A stretch of 64,000 nt of DNA from JALZKA01 sp963734015 (GCA_963734015.1 CAVTFG010000017.1:1-64000), one strand, 5' to 3'; shown: positions 17,182 through 26,698, counted from the first letter of the stretch. A program made the numbers and translations. Notes: generated from the letters alone by a model not told the origin.

Positions 17182-17640
17182 GTGATCGAGGGCATCAACC
17201 GCACGACTGAGGCCACGCGGGCAACTCGAGGGAACCTCGGCTTCCTGCTCGCGAAGGCCTCGCAGCGCTGGAACGAGCTGCTCTACGCCCACTTCAGCGA
17301 GCGCGGCTACGGCGAGGTCCGGCCGGCGTACGGGTCGATCCTCCTCCCGCTGTTCGAGGAGGATGGCCTGCGAATGGGAGAGCTCGCGCGGCGCGCTCGA
17401 GTCGCGAAGCAGACCATGACCACCATGGTGCGGCTGCTGGAGCGCGACGGACTCGTGACCCGTGAGCCGGACCCCGCCGACGGTCGCGCCATGCGGGTTC
17501 ACCTGACGGAGCGTTCGCGCACCTTTCAGCCGGTCGCCGAAGACGTCCTGAACGCGCTCGACGAACTCGTGACCCGAACGCTCGGCGCCCGGCGGGCACA
17601 GCAACTGGCAAACGAGCTCAAGGAGGTGTCGGCACTATGA
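17182..17640 (+). CDS. MarR family transcriptional regulator
   Basis: The 152-residue protein has the MarR winged helix: MGELARRARVAKQTMTTMVR as recognition region, LLERDGLVTREPDPADGRAM as the wing, with dimerisation helices at both ends. The GTG start follows the operator-like palindrome directly. The stop overlaps the ATG of the SRPBCC gene, so both are co-transcribed; the ligand sensed may concern that partner. Confidence 0.9.
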   Translation: MIEGINRTTEATRATRGNLGFLLAKASQRWNELLYAHFSERGYGEVRPAYGSILLPLFEEDGLRMGELARRARVAKQTMTTMVRLLERDGLVTREPDPADGRAMRVHLTERSRTFQPVAEDVLNALDELVTRTLGARRAQQLANELKEVSAL

Positions 17641-18026
17641 GGAGCCGGACCGTGACCACCGTCCTACCCGCATCGAAGCGGGAGGTGTTCGCCTACATGT
17701 CCGCGATCGAGAACCTGCCCGACTGGGCGACGGAGTTCGCCCGCGAGTTGCACCATGACGAGGACGGCTACAAGGTGATGAACAACCTGGGCGAGTTCCG
17801 CTTCGAGATCCGAGCCGACGAGGAGACCGGCGTGATCGACATGCTCGCGGGCCCGACCGCCGAGCAGATGGCGGTCTTCCCCACGCGCGCGGTGGAGCTT
17901 CCCGACGGGCGGACGGCTTACTCGTTCACGATGTTCCAGGCCCCGGAGATGCCTGACGAACTGTTCGAGAGCCAGTACGAGTCGCTGCAGCGTGAGTTCG
18001 CCAACATCGAGGCGCGCTTCGAGTAG
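17637..18026 (+). CDS. SRPBCC/START-like domain protein
   Basis: The 129-residue protein reads TVTTVLPASKREVFAYMSAI at the start and ends in a long amphipathic helix (SQYESLQREFANIEARF), the usual layout of single-domain SRPBCC proteins with a hydrophobic ligand cavity. It is translationally coupled to the MarR gene. Ligand unknown. Confidence 0.75.
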   Translation: MRSRTVTTVLPASKREVFAYMSAIENLPDWATEFARELHHDEDGYKVMNNLGEFRFEIRADEETGVIDMLAGPTAEQMAVFPTRAVELPDGRTAYSFTMFQAPEMPDELFESQYESLQREFANIEARFE

Positions 18027-18039
18027 ATGTGCCGGGCGC

Positions 18040-18591
18040 CTACCGAACCGCTTCGCCGCTCGGCTCGACGACCAGCCACAGCCCGCCGAACTCCTCCACG
18101 TTTTGGCAGAGGACCTGCCCGGGCGGGTCGTCGACGTAGTAGTAGAGCGGGTGGCCGGCGTACGTGACCTGGGTCGAGCCGTCGTCACGCTCGGTCGTGC
18201 CGAGTAGCTTCGCATCGGCCCCGGTACCCGCTTGCGGCTCGCCGTCCGTAAGCACCGGGGGCCAGGCCTCCGCGCAGGCGCCGTAGCATTCGCTCGTCGA
18301 CGAAGTCTCCTTGTCGAACAGGTAGATCGCCTGTTGCTCGGAGTCGAAGATGATCTGGCCGAACTGGCTGTCCGCTGCCGCGATCTCCGTCCCGGCACCG
18401 TCGCGCCCATCCCCTCCGGCGCCCTCGGGTTTCCCCTCGGCGGGCTCGGGCTCGGCGGCAGCGCTGCCGTCCGTCTGCGTCGCGTGGGTGGTGATGGCGG
18501 GCTCCGTGTCCGAGTCGTCGTCACCACATCCGGCGAGGGCGAGCGCGGCGAGGATCCCCACGACTGCTGGTTGGCGCCTCATCGGTGCCAA
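18040..18591 (-). CDS. Lipoprotein with secreted-repeat motifs (PF03640-like)
   Basis: The 183-residue protein has a lipobox ALAGC near Cys22 and a long acidic linker. It carries two short repeats of the Y-x-(F/W/Y)-x-x-D type (AIYLFDKE and LYYYVDDP) with nearby Cys in CYGACAEAWPP. Such lipoproteins are common in actinobacteria next to sensor systems; function unknown. It is convergent with the SRPBCC gene and divergent from the response regulator. Confidence 0.8.
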   Translation of the reverse strand: MAPMRRQPAVVGILAALALAGCGDDDSDTEPAITTHATQTDGSAAAEPEPAEGKPEGAGGDGRDGAGTEIAAADSQFGQIIFDSEQQAIYLFDKETSSTSECYGACAEAWPPVLTDGEPQAGTGADAKLLGTTERDDGSTQVTYAGHPLYYYVDDPPGQVLCQNVEEFGGLWLVVEPSGEAVR

Positions 18592-18693
18592 GAATGGTCT
18601 CGGGACCTATCCGAATCATTACGGCGTCGAATCGCCCGCCTTGGACCGGGCCGTAAGGTCTTGCTAAGGACTCTGGCGGAGGATCGGAGCACG

Positions 18694-19392
18694 ATGGACG
18701 CAAACGCGCGCGTACTCGTCGTCGACGACGAGCCGATGGTCCGAGACGTTCTCTCACGCTACCTGGAGCGAAACGGCTTCGAGGTCGATGCCGCCGCCGA
18801 TGGCGAGGGGGCGCTGGCCGCGTTCGACGCCCGCCGGCCGGATCTCGTGCTGCTGGACCTGATGCTGCCGCGGGTCGACGGTTTCGAGGTCTTCCGACGG
18901 ATCCGGGCGCGTGCGGACAGCCCGGTGATCATGATCACGGCCCGCGGGGAGACCACGGACCGCATCGTCGGGCTCGACGTCGGCGCCGACGACTACATCA
19001 GCAAGCCCTTCTCGCCGGGAGAGGTGGTGGCCCGGGTCCGCTCGGTCCTTCGTCGAGCCTCCACCGCCCGCGAGCGCCGCGGAGAGAGCGAAGGGGTGCT
19101 GGCCTTCTCCGGCCTGGAGCTCGACCCGCGTTCCCGTGAGGTCAGCCTCGCCGGCGCACTGCTCCCGCTCACGCCGAAGGAGTTCGACCTGCTGCTCCAC
19201 TTCGCGTCGAACCCTCGCACCGTCTTCTCCCGGCTGCAGCTTCTGGACGAGGTGTGGGATGTCGCCTTCGACGGCGATCCGGCCACCGTGACGGTCCACA
19301 TCCGGCGCCTCCGCGAGAAGATCGAGGCGGATCCTTCCCACCCACGCCGCCTGGTCACGGTGTGGGGCGTGGGCTACCGGTTCGAGCCATGA
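18694..19392 (+). CDS. OmpR-family response regulator
   Basis: The 232-residue protein has a receiver domain with the acid pocket VVDDE, phospho-acceptor D55 (LLDLMLP), T82 and K104, and a C-terminal winged helix (LTPKEFDLLLHFASN, then VTVHIRRLREKIE, ending VWGVGYRFEP). The start is the ATG after GGAGGATCGGAGC. Its TGA overlaps the ATG of the kinase. It may regulate the divergent lipoprotein. Confidence 0.95.
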   Translation: MDANARVLVVDDEPMVRDVLSRYLERNGFEVDAAADGEGALAAFDARRPDLVLLDLMLPRVDGFEVFRRIRARADSPVIMITARGETTDRIVGLDVGADDYISKPFSPGEVVARVRSVLRRASTARERRGESEGVLAFSGLELDPRSREVSLAGALLPLTPKEFDLLLHFASNPRTVFSRLQLLDEVWDVAFDGDPATVTVHIRRLREKIEADPSHPRRLVTVWGVGYRFEP

Positions 19393-20486
19393 GCGCTGCC
19401 TGGCCCACAACCTTTCCCCGCTCGGCGGCGGCGCGAATCGCGCTTGTCGCCGCCGGGGGCGGGATCCTCGGGGCTTTGACCGCCCTGGTCGCGGGAGCGG
19501 CGAGCGGGATGTCCGGTGCGGAGCTCGATCACCTCGCGGCCTTGTTCGGCGTCGGAGTCCTGGTGACCGCCGTCGCGGTCACCATTGCCGATCGGCTCCT
19601 GGCTCGAGCGACGATTCGACGTCGGCTGTTCGGCGTCGCCCTCGCGAGCGCCCTGGCCGGGCTCGCAAACCTCGCGGCGCTCGCCGCGCTGATGCTCGTC
19701 GACGGGCAGGATGCGGTGTTGATCGCGATCCTCCTCGTCTATTCACTCGGCGTCGGGGCCGGGACCGCGCTCGCCCTCGCCCGGCCATCCGCGCGGGCGC
19801 TCGAGGATGCCGTGGAGAGCCAGCGCCGCGACCTGCTCACCGCGGTGTCGCACGACCTTCGCACGCCGCTCGCCAGCCTCCGGGCGATGATCGAAGCGAT
19901 CGACGACGGCGTCGTCGAGGATCCGGCGACGCTCCGCCTCTATACCGCCGAGATGCGCCGTTCGGCCGGGGCGCTCGGCGACTTGGTGGACGACCTCTTC
20001 GAGCTGATCCAGCTCGAGTCGCCGGCGATCGAGGCCGAGAACAGCGCGACGCTCGACGAGGTGCTGGGCGCAGCGCTGGCCGCCTGCGGCAGCAGTGCGG
20101 CCGAGAAGGGACTTCACCTCGAGACCCACCTGGACGGGGCAAGCGAAGCGCCCTGCTCGCCTCGCCTTGGCCGCGTGATCCAGAACCTCCTCCAGAACGC
20201 GATTCGCCACACCCCGGTCGACGGCACGGTCCGGGTCGAGGCGCGGCGCGCGGCGGGCGGGCTGCAGCTGTCCGTCGAGAATGAGGGCGAGGGCATCCCG
20301 CGCGAGTCCCTGCCGCTGGTCTTCGATCCGTTCTGGCGCGGCGACAGCGCCCGTAGCGGCGACGGCTCCGGGCTCGGGCTGACTCTCGCGAAGCGGATCG
20401 TCGAGTCGCTCGACGGCCGGATCGAAGTCGAGAGCGAGCCGGATCGAGGCGCGCGGTTCGCCGTGGTTGTCCCCGATCGCGGCTAA
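19389..20486 (+). CDS. Sensor histidine kinase
   Basis: The 365-residue protein has about four membrane segments in the first 130 residues with almost no extracytoplasmic domain. It then has an HisKA helix with H155 (SHDLRTPLASL) and an ATPase domain (N box NLLQNAIRHT, DPFWRGD, GSGLGLTLAKRIVE). The short sensor suggests detection within the membrane. It is coupled to the response regulator. Confidence 0.95.
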   Translation: MSAAWPTTFPRSAAARIALVAAGGGILGALTALVAGAASGMSGAELDHLAALFGVGVLVTAVAVTIADRLLARATIRRRLFGVALASALAGLANLAALAALMLVDGQDAVLIAILLVYSLGVGAGTALALARPSARALEDAVESQRRDLLTAVSHDLRTPLASLRAMIEAIDDGVVEDPATLRLYTAEMRRSAGALGDLVDDLFELIQLESPAIEAENSATLDEVLGAALAACGSSAAEKGLHLETHLDGASEAPCSPRLGRVIQNLLQNAIRHTPVDGTVRVEARRAAGGLQLSVENEGEGIPRESLPLVFDPFWRGDSARSGDGSGLGLTLAKRIVESLDGRIEVESEPDRGARFAVVVPDRG

Positions 20487-20511
20487 CCCGGGTCGAAGGT
20501 TCGCGGCGGGC

Positions 20512-20919
20512 TCAGTCGTGGAGCTCGTACGACTCGCCCGGATCGAGGATCCGGATCTCGGTTTCGGGCGCCAGCTCGGCCATGCGGGCGCGGAACTCCT
20601 CGGCCGGTGGGCCGTGGAGGTCGCGGTCGCGGCGGTGGAGGTCGGCGCGGAGGAGCGTGCCCCAGTGGATCGGGATGGCCACCCGCGGGCCGATCAGGGC
20701 CGCGGCCTCGGCCGCGCGCTCGGGATCGAGGTGGCCCTCGCCCATCTCGTTGCCGCCCCATCCGCCGATCGGCAGCAGCGCGACATCGATGCCCGTAAGC
20801 GCCGCCATCCCCGGGAAGAGGTCGGTGTCGCCCGCGAAATAGATGCGGGCGCCTCCTCCCCGGATCTCGTAGCCGAGCGCCTCCACGCAACCGGCCCCGA
20901 GCCCGCGCCGATTCCAAGA
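20512..20919 (-). pseudogene. Metallo-beta-lactamase-fold hydrolase, N-terminally truncated
   Basis: The frame reads GAGCVEALGYEIRGGGARIY, FAGDTDLFPGM and later AIPIHWGTL, the central and C-terminal motifs of UlaG-like MBL hydrolases. The N-terminal H-x-H-x-D-H metal site is absent. Similarity ends near 20919, and within about 20 bp the promoter motif of a SnoaL module begins on the other strand, so the gene was cut by that module. Confidence 0.75.
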
Positions 20920-20929
20920 TACCGAGCCT

Positions 20930-20953
20930 GAATCGCGCGATACTGCGTGGACG
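20930..20953 (+). promoter_or_regulatory. Putative leaderless promoter of SnoaL fragment
   Basis: CGCGCGATACTGCGTGG; the GATACT box (20939-20944) ends 9 nt before the ATG. Confidence 0.55.
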
Positions 20954-21116
20954 ATGTCGGGGGAGAACGTCGAGATGCTTGATCGCATCTACGGGGAGTT
21001 GTTCGGGAGCCGCACACTCGGTGCGGACCTACTGGCAGAGGACGTGGAGTGGGCGAACCCGCCGGACGCGGTCGAGCGCGGGGTGCGACGGGGGATCGAT
21101 AGCTTCAACGACGCGA
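20954..21116 (+). pseudogene. SnoaL-like 5' fragment
   Basis: The start MSGENVEMLDRIYGELFGSR and the following VEWANPPDAVERGVRRGID belong to the family. After about 54 codons the sequence passes into the 230-bp repeated element at 21117, and no family sequence follows. The remaining open frame to 21226 is not SnoaL. Confidence 0.75.
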
Positions 21117-21350
21117 CTCCCGCAGCGCACAGCGACACGAAACAAAGAAGGCCACGAGCCGTCGGTCCAGGCTGCCTAAGCCACGTTCACCCTCGATCCG
21201 GGTCCACCTACCCGGACAGGGATTAGCGGCCTTCTCTCGCTCTGGACCGAGCGCAGGCAGATGAAGTTCATCTAGCGCGGTCGGCATCCACAATGCTCAT
21301 GCGGGGTTTGCAGCGTGCGCGCCAGTTGTGCGCCATTCCCGATCGCCACG
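21117..21350 (-). repeat. 230-bp duplicated element, copy 1
   Basis: It is strongly similar to 27463-27692 in the same orientation. On the minus strand an outer AGAAGGCC/GGCCTTCT pairing encloses about 90 nt with an inner CCGGGT/ACCCGG hairpin, followed by TTTGTTT, which looks like a folded RNA ending in a terminator. AGATGAA-G-TTCATCT at 21259-21273 is a further palindrome. Protein coding is not conserved between the copies. From 21351 to 21569 no gene is seen. Confidence 0.6.
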
Positions 21351-21569
21351 CGCAAGCGTCTTCGCCTCGGGCGCGGCGAGTACGCGACCGAACCCGAATC
21401 CCCCCGGAGCATCGTGGCCCAGCGTGACTTTGTTGCTGAGAGGAGTAGCGTGCGCGGGCTAGCTCCTCGCGCAACGGCTCGACCGACCGCGACTCTGTAA
21501 CGACGACTTGGCAGTGCGCTCCGCAACAGGCATCGGCGCAGCTCACGCAAGCGAACGGCGCCAGCAGCA

Positions 21570-23207
21570 CTAGTCCCGGGTGACTTCGTCCTCTTCGAGC
21601 GTTCGGACGGGCCCTTGGTACTTGTCCTTGGCCGAGATCAGGTACCAGACCCCGAAGATGAGCGGGATCACGATCGCGATCGGCGTGTAGTTGACGAGGC
21701 TCGTGTCGAAGCCGTCGTTCCAAGGCAGGCCCGCCGGCGTATACGGCAGGTTAAGGCTGAAGACGACAAGGATCACGAAGACGATCGCAAGGATGTTGAC
21801 GAGTCGGTAGCGGCTGCCGAGTGTCCAAGGCCCGGGCACGAACTCGTCCCCCTTACGCAGCCGCAGATAGACCGGGATGATGTAGGCCAGATAGAGGCCA
21901 ACCGTGCAAATGCCGGTGAGGGCGAAGAACGCGAACGGGTAGTCGTTCTTGCCGAACAGGGCGGGGATCGCGATGATCGCTGAGAAGACGGAGACCGCGA
22001 TCACGGCGTTGAACGGCACTCGGTCGCGGTTGACACGCCGGAAGATGTTCCAGCCCGGCATGCCGCGGTCGCGCGAGAACGCGTACCAGGTTCGCGAGGC
22101 GCTGGTCAGCCCCGCCGCGCCGCAGAACAGCTGCCCGACCGTGGCGATCAGGATCACCAGCTTTGCGGCCCACGAGTCCAAGGCGCTCTCGAAGATCGAG
22201 AAGACCGTCCCGGCGCCGTCGTTGACCGCGTTCACGTCGGTGGCCGCGAACAGGAACCCGAGCAGCACGAACCAACCGATCAGAGCGGAGAAGAAGACCG
22301 AGCGCCAGACGCCCTGGGCGGCGCTGATCGCCGCCCCCTTGGTTTCCTCCGCGGTGTGGGCGGAGGCGTCGTAGCCCGTCTGCGTGTACATCGTCAGCAG
22401 GAAGCCGATCGGCAACACCAGGAACCAGTAGCCGAAGTTGCTGGTGGAGCCGTCGTGCAGGCCGGAGTTGTTGATCCGCTCGCCGAAGACGAAGCTGAAG
22501 CTCTGGTGGTCGTCGGGGACCACGGCGAGGATCACGAGGATGACCGCGACGCCGAGCAGGTGCCAGCCGACCGAGATGTTGTTCATCAACGCCAAGAACC
22601 GGTCGGCGAAGACGTTGACCACGGTGTAGAAGATCAGGATGAGGGCGAAGAGGAGCCAGGTCTCGCCGAGGATGTGCACGGAGTCGCCGAAGTTGATGCC
22701 GAAGATGTCGAGGCCATAGAGGCCGAGCAAGGCGTTGAGGAAGAGGGCGGCGCCGTAGGCCACCGAAGCGACGATCCCGATCAGCCCGACGATGTTGAAC
22801 CAGCCGGTCATCCAGCTCCAGCCCTTACCGCCGAGGTCGTGCGCCCACCAGTAGGGCCCGCCCGCGGTCGGGTACCTCGAGGTCAGCTCGGCCATTGAGA
22901 AGGCCACCATGAGCACGAACGCACAGAGCACAGGCCAGCCGATCGAAGCCGCGATCGGGCCGCCGTTCTGCCACGCGAACGGGAACGCCGTGAACGTCCC
23001 CGCGAGTACCGAGATGATCGTGAACGAGATCGCGAAGTTGGTGAACGCACTCCAACCACGGTTGAGCTCCTGCTTGTAGCCGAGCTCGGCGAGCCTCGCC
23101 TCGTCGTCGGTCGGCGTCGGCGTCGTCCGCGGGTCGGCTGCCTCCACTGCTACCTCCTCGTTTGATCCATCCTGGGTCGGGATGAAATGGTCTAGCCGTC
23201 CGACCAT
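21570..23207 (-). CDS. APC family amino-acid permease (GABA/choline-type)
   Basis: The 545-residue protein has a hydrophilic N-terminus and then 12 to 13 membrane segments. The first, LNRGWSAFTNFAISFTIISV, followed by TAFPFAWQNGGPIA, carries the APC signature region. YPTAGGPYWWAHDLGG and RTWYAFSRDRGMPGW are typical of the bacterial amino-acid/choline transporter family related to GABA permeases. Substrate probably an amino acid or polyamine, uptake by proton symport. Monocistronic. Confidence 0.92.
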   Translation of the reverse strand: MVGRLDHFIPTQDGSNEEVAVEAADPRTTPTPTDDEARLAELGYKQELNRGWSAFTNFAISFTIISVLAGTFTAFPFAWQNGGPIAASIGWPVLCAFVLMVAFSMAELTSRYPTAGGPYWWAHDLGGKGWSWMTGWFNIVGLIGIVASVAYGAALFLNALLGLYGLDIFGINFGDSVHILGETWLLFALILIFYTVVNVFADRFLALMNNISVGWHLLGVAVILVILAVVPDDHQSFSFVFGERINNSGLHDGSTSNFGYWFLVLPIGFLLTMYTQTGYDASAHTAEETKGAAISAAQGVWRSVFFSALIGWFVLLGFLFAATDVNAVNDGAGTVFSIFESALDSWAAKLVILIATVGQLFCGAAGLTSASRTWYAFSRDRGMPGWNIFRRVNRDRVPFNAVIAVSVFSAIIAIPALFGKNDYPFAFFALTGICTVGLYLAYIIPVYLRLRKGDEFVPGPWTLGSRYRLVNILAIVFVILVVFSLNLPYTPAGLPWNDGFDTSLVNYTPIAIVIPLIFGVWYLISAKDKYQGPVRTLEEDEVTRD

Positions 23208-23654
23208 TGCTGTGGCGAGACCCTAGTCCGGAAGCCGGATGCGTGTCAAGACTCGCCACGAGGATGCCCGTGTGGATCGCTGAGATCGTCGCCTTTCGAG
23301 GGCCACCGCCGTGCGGTATTGTGGGAACGCCGGTCTCGCCTCATAGAATCCTTCGGGCGGTGCCGGCCTATGGATGCGGCGACGACCCGATCTCTCGGGT
23401 CGTTGCTGCTCTCGGAGCTCGCGCGTGGGGTTGACGTAGCCAGAGCCCATCCCGACAGGGCGATCAACTTTCCAATGGCCACTCCCTCGAGGCGTCGATT
23501 CGCAACCAGGACGTTGTCGAGGGCGAAAGGGCTCGTGTACCTCTCACGCCGGCACTGGGCCGGGGGAGCGGTATGGGAGGGGGCGCTTCTGCTCGTTGCC
23601 TGATCGGCCCGCCGCTCGCGGTCGACTCTGTTGAGACGCGGCGCTTTGTCGGAA
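23208..23654. other. Intergenic, no gene recognised
   Basis: Only short frames with poor composition occur on both strands. The promoter of the minus-strand permease gene must lie at its left edge. No repeat of the palindromic family was found here. Confidence 0.4.
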
Positions 23655-24920
23655 TCACGAGTCAGGACGCAACAGCCCCCCTCTCAAGGCCGTCGCCGTG
23701 CTCCCGTGAATGAAGATGGAGACGACAACGCACACGATCGTCGTCCACACCACTACCTGGGTCTCCCCAACCGAGAGAGCGCCCGAGCCCGCAACGATCG
23801 CGACATAGAACAGAGCGGCTACTCCGCGAACCCCGAAGAAGGCGAGAAAGACCCGTTCGCGACGCGATGCGAGGCCCGGTCCGCTCGTGCCCAGCACGAG
23901 CGCGGGACGGATGACGAAGATGAGCAGCGGAGCCAACAGCCATCCGCTCCATCCGGGAACCGACAATCCGTCACGCGTGAGCATCGAGCCGAGCAGAAGA
24001 AGGACGAGCAGCTCCAGAAGCGTCCCGGCGACCTCAGCCCCGTGGTGGATTCTCGCGTTGATCTCGTGCTCGAACTCATAGCGGCGAAACGCGACGCCCG
24101 CTACGAACAGTGCGATCAGTCCGTATGAGCCTACGAGCTCCGAAAGTCCGTACACGAAGAGGATGATCGCGATCGCAGCGAAGCCGTCGAACTCATGCGC
24201 GAACAGCCCGCGCGTCCGAGCCCGGGTTACCAGCCACGCGGCCCCGCCGCCAAGCACAGCCCCGAGGACGACGGCTACGCCAACCGAGTAGAGGACGTCC
24301 GCCCAGATCCATTCCCCTATCCACGACGTGCCGCCCTCAGTCGCGATGAAGAGGCCGACAACAACAAACGGAGACGCGAGCCCATCGTTGATCGCGGCCT
24401 CCGTGTGGAGGGAGAACCGTGGTTCTCCGACCGGCTCAGACCCCGGCGGCCCGAGCCCAACGTCCCCGGCCAGGACAGGGTCGGTCGGAGCAAGAACCGC
24501 ACCGAGGAGCACCGCAGCTCCGAAGGAGAGCCCCATTGCGTAGTAGCCGAACAGAGCGATCAGCACCACCGTCAGCGGCATGACGACGAGGATGAGGATC
24601 GCAACCGAGATCACCGATCGCTTTCGCACGTGGCGCTCGACCGTGAGTCCTGCGGAGAACACGGCGACCACCAAGGCGAGTTCCGACAGACGCTCGATCA
24701 GCCCGTGATCGCTCAGCGGGTCGATAGGTGGCACCTCCAAGATGGACATCGCAACGGCACCGACGGCGCCCAAGAGCACATAGATCAGAGCGGCCGAGAA
24801 AGCTCGCTCGCGCTGCTGAGACAGGGCGGCTATCCCGGCGGCCAGCGCCAGACCGAGGCCGAGGAGTCCGAGGACGTAGAGGTCACCCGCGTGGAATCCC
24901 TCACTCAGGGCTAGCGGCAC
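23655..24920 (-). CDS. CPA1-type Na+/H+ antiporter
   Basis: The protein has 12 or more membrane segments. Family motifs are LAPTDPVLA (near residue 150 of this form) and HTEAAINDGLASPFVVV, which hold the Asp pair used for ion exchange in NhaP/CPA1 antiporters, and FFGVRGVAALFYVAI near the end. It exchanges Na+ or K+ for protons across the membrane. I prefer the GTG at 24920 (VPLALSEGFHAGDLYV) because the extra 40 residues from the ATG at 25040 are Pro/Gly-rich and atypical. Confidence 0.88.
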   Translation of the reverse strand: MPLALSEGFHAGDLYVLGLLGLGLALAAGIAALSQQRERAFSAALIYVLLGAVGAVAMSILEVPPIDPLSDHGLIERLSELALVVAVFSAGLTVERHVRKRSVISVAILILVVMPLTVVLIALFGYYAMGLSFGAAVLLGAVLAPTDPVLAGDVGLGPPGSEPVGEPRFSLHTEAAINDGLASPFVVVGLFIATEGGTSWIGEWIWADVLYSVGVAVVLGAVLGGGAAWLVTRARTRGLFAHEFDGFAAIAIILFVYGLSELVGSYGLIALFVAGVAFRRYEFEHEINARIHHGAEVAGTLLELLVLLLLGSMLTRDGLSVPGWSGWLLAPLLIFVIRPALVLGTSGPGLASRRERVFLAFFGVRGVAALFYVAIVAGSGALSVGETQVVVWTTIVCVVVSIFIHGSTATALRGGLLRPDS

Positions 24921-25040
24921 CGGGGCAGCCTCCCGGGGCCAGTCGAGGGTCGGAGTGCTGAAAACGCCGGCCGGTCGGCCGTGTCCTCCATCATCACCAG
25001 TCGGACCGCTTCGCAGAGACGACAACGGCTGCGGCGCCAA

Positions 25041-25490
25041 CGTGCGATCGCCACCAGCAGGTCCAGAACTGGCGCTGACGACGAAACGTTAGGAGCTTGC
25101 GGAGCGATGAGGGAACCCTCCGAAGGGTCGACGACGATGTCGCCGACCAGGCTTCCCGGCACTCCAGGAGCCATGCTATCGCGGCATTCGTCGCGCGGAA
25201 GGCCAGCTTTCCGCGAACGGTCGGCCCGGAAACCCGGTTCGCGGGATTGGGCGGAGACTCACGCGAACTAGAGTCGGCCTCCTCGTCGGCCTCGGGATCA
25301 CGCTTCGAACACATGTTCGCATAACCCGCAACCGCCACTTTGCATGGAAAGCGCACAACCCGAGGTGAGGGGACGAATCCTGGTCAGGGTCCGAGGCGCG
25401 GAGTATGGTCGGCTCAGCCCGGGCGGATTCCCCTGCCCGGTGTCTCGGGGGGCTACGTACGACCCTCCCGAGCGACAGAAGGAGCGGTTT
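25041..25490. other. Intergenic with repeat and possible gene scar
   Basis: A minus-strand segment ending near 25174 begins VPGSLVGD, the same first residues as the hypothetical protein at 26699-27286, and may be a decayed paralogue. Repeat half B lies at 25336-25353. Nothing else is recognised. Confidence 0.3.
25336..25353 (+). repeat. Dispersed palindromic repeat, half B
   Basis: ACTTTGCATGGAAAGCGC, one arm base changed from the consensus. No SnoaL sequence is adjacent. Confidence 0.7.
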
Positions 25491-25938
25491 ATGAGAGGTG
25501 CGGGCCGAGTTGTCTTCGCCGGGGCGATGCTGATTCTCGTCGGCTTCGGTCAACATCATCTACGGGTTCGGCGCGCTCGACGACGCGAACATCTTCGTCA
25601 ACGACACGAGGTTCGTCCTCGACGACCTCAACACGCTGGGGTGGGTACTGATCATCCTCGGCGTGATCCAGCTCACCGGGGGCTACTCGCTGCTTGCCGG
25701 TAACACCTATGGCCGGGTGCTCGGAATCGTCGGCGGCAGCCTCGGAGCGCTCGGGGCCCTGCTGTCGATCGGCGGAGCGAACCCGTGGTGGTCGCTCGCC
25801 GTCTTCGCGCTCTGCGTGTACGTGGTCCACGGGATCCTGGTCTTCGGCGAGGACGAGAACCACCGGAGTCTGAGCCGACATTCAGGGGACCTGCTTCGTG
25901 CGGGCTCTCCTGATCCGTTGCGACCGCGCCCGGGGTGA
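25491..25938 (+). pseudogene. Small membrane protein (DUF7144-like) with frameshift
   Basis: ATG follows AAGGAGCGGTTT. The first frame gives MRGAGRVVFAGAMLILVGF and then shifts by one base near 25545 into SVNIIYGFGALDDANIFVND, LGWVLIILGVIQL and two more membrane segments. Joined, it is a protein of four membrane helices like the DUF7144 proteins common in actinobacteria. One base error in the assembly would restore it; otherwise it is a young pseudogene. Confidence 0.6.
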
Positions 25939-26111
25939 TCGTCTATCGCGTCAGTGACGGGGCGGACTAGAAGCGGTAGCCGAAGCACTGGACGCCGACG
26001 GGCTGGCAGGTGTAGGGCGCTGATCTGGTATTTCCCCCTCATCCGGCAGTGGTCTGCCAAACGCCGCCTTCACAACGGTCGGCCCCTGGAATGTTCGCGT
26101 CAGAGACGGGC

Positions 26112-26468
26112 TCAGCGGGCCGCGGCGAAGGGGCGGACCTCGATCGGTCGACCGATGCAGGCAGACGTCTTCGATGCCCACGAAAGCGCTTCGTCGAGAT
26201 CCTTCGCGTTGACGGTGTAGAACCCACCAAGCTGTTCCTTGGTCTCAGCGAAGGGACCGTCGGTGATCATGGTCTCTCCGAGTTCCACCCGCACGACGCT
26301 CGCGGTCTCGGCGCCGGCCAAGCGGCCAGAGTGGACGAGCGCATCGGCCGCTTTCATCTCGTCCTCGAGATCGCCGATCTTGCGCATGAACTCCTGCATC
26401 TGCTCATCGGTCATCGGTTCTCTCGCCTCACCGTCAACGGTGTGGACAGAGAGCAGGTATTGGACCAT
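26112..26468 (-). CDS. YCII-related (DGPF domain) protein
   Basis: The 118-residue protein starts MVQYLLSVH after AGGAGGAGG and contains MITDGPFAETKEQLGGFYTV, the DGPF signature of the YCII/YciI-like family, with the usual end GRPIEVRPF. These are dimeric alpha-beta proteins often found beside ECF sigma factors; none is seen here. Biochemical role unknown. Confidence 0.9.
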   Translation of the reverse strand: MVQYLLSVHTVDGEAREPMTDEQMQEFMRKIGDLEDEMKAADALVHSGRLAGAETASVVRVELGETMITDGPFAETKEQLGGFYTVNAKDLDEALSWASKTSACIGRPIEVRPFAAAR

Positions 26469-26559
26469 GGTTCCTCCTCCTCGCAAGCGCGGGCATCTCC
26501 CGCTTCACCTCTAGGACGAATGGCGTGGATGAAATTCGACAAGCTAGTCGTCAATTCAG

Positions 26560-26660
26560 CCTTCGAGCCGTGTGCGCCCAGGCTCTCGAAGCCGCCGAAC
26601 TGCCGGAGTCGTCAGACATAGCGCTTCGGACGAGAAGCAGCAGCTCCGCACGGAAAGCAG
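26560..26660 (+). repeat. SnoaL 3' scar plus dispersed repeat
   Basis: The sequence reads AQALEAAELPES, a diverged form of the conserved SnoaL end. It is followed by a decayed repeat with GCGCTTCGGACGAGAAGC and CTCCGCACGGAAAGC. No other part of the gene remains. Confidence 0.55.
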
Positions 26661-26698
26661 TATCAGGCTGAGCCTGCTGCTTGACACAAGGACGCCCA

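Noticed and set aside
21117..21350. Known riboswitch or 4.5S RNA
   Set aside because: No match to the signature motifs of SRP RNA, 6S RNA, T-box, cobalamin, glycine or ZTP elements could be recognised by eye.
24911..25174. Small ORF starting VPGSLVGD
   Set aside because: Only the first eight residues match the protein at 26699-27286; the rest overlaps the antiporter start region and has no support.
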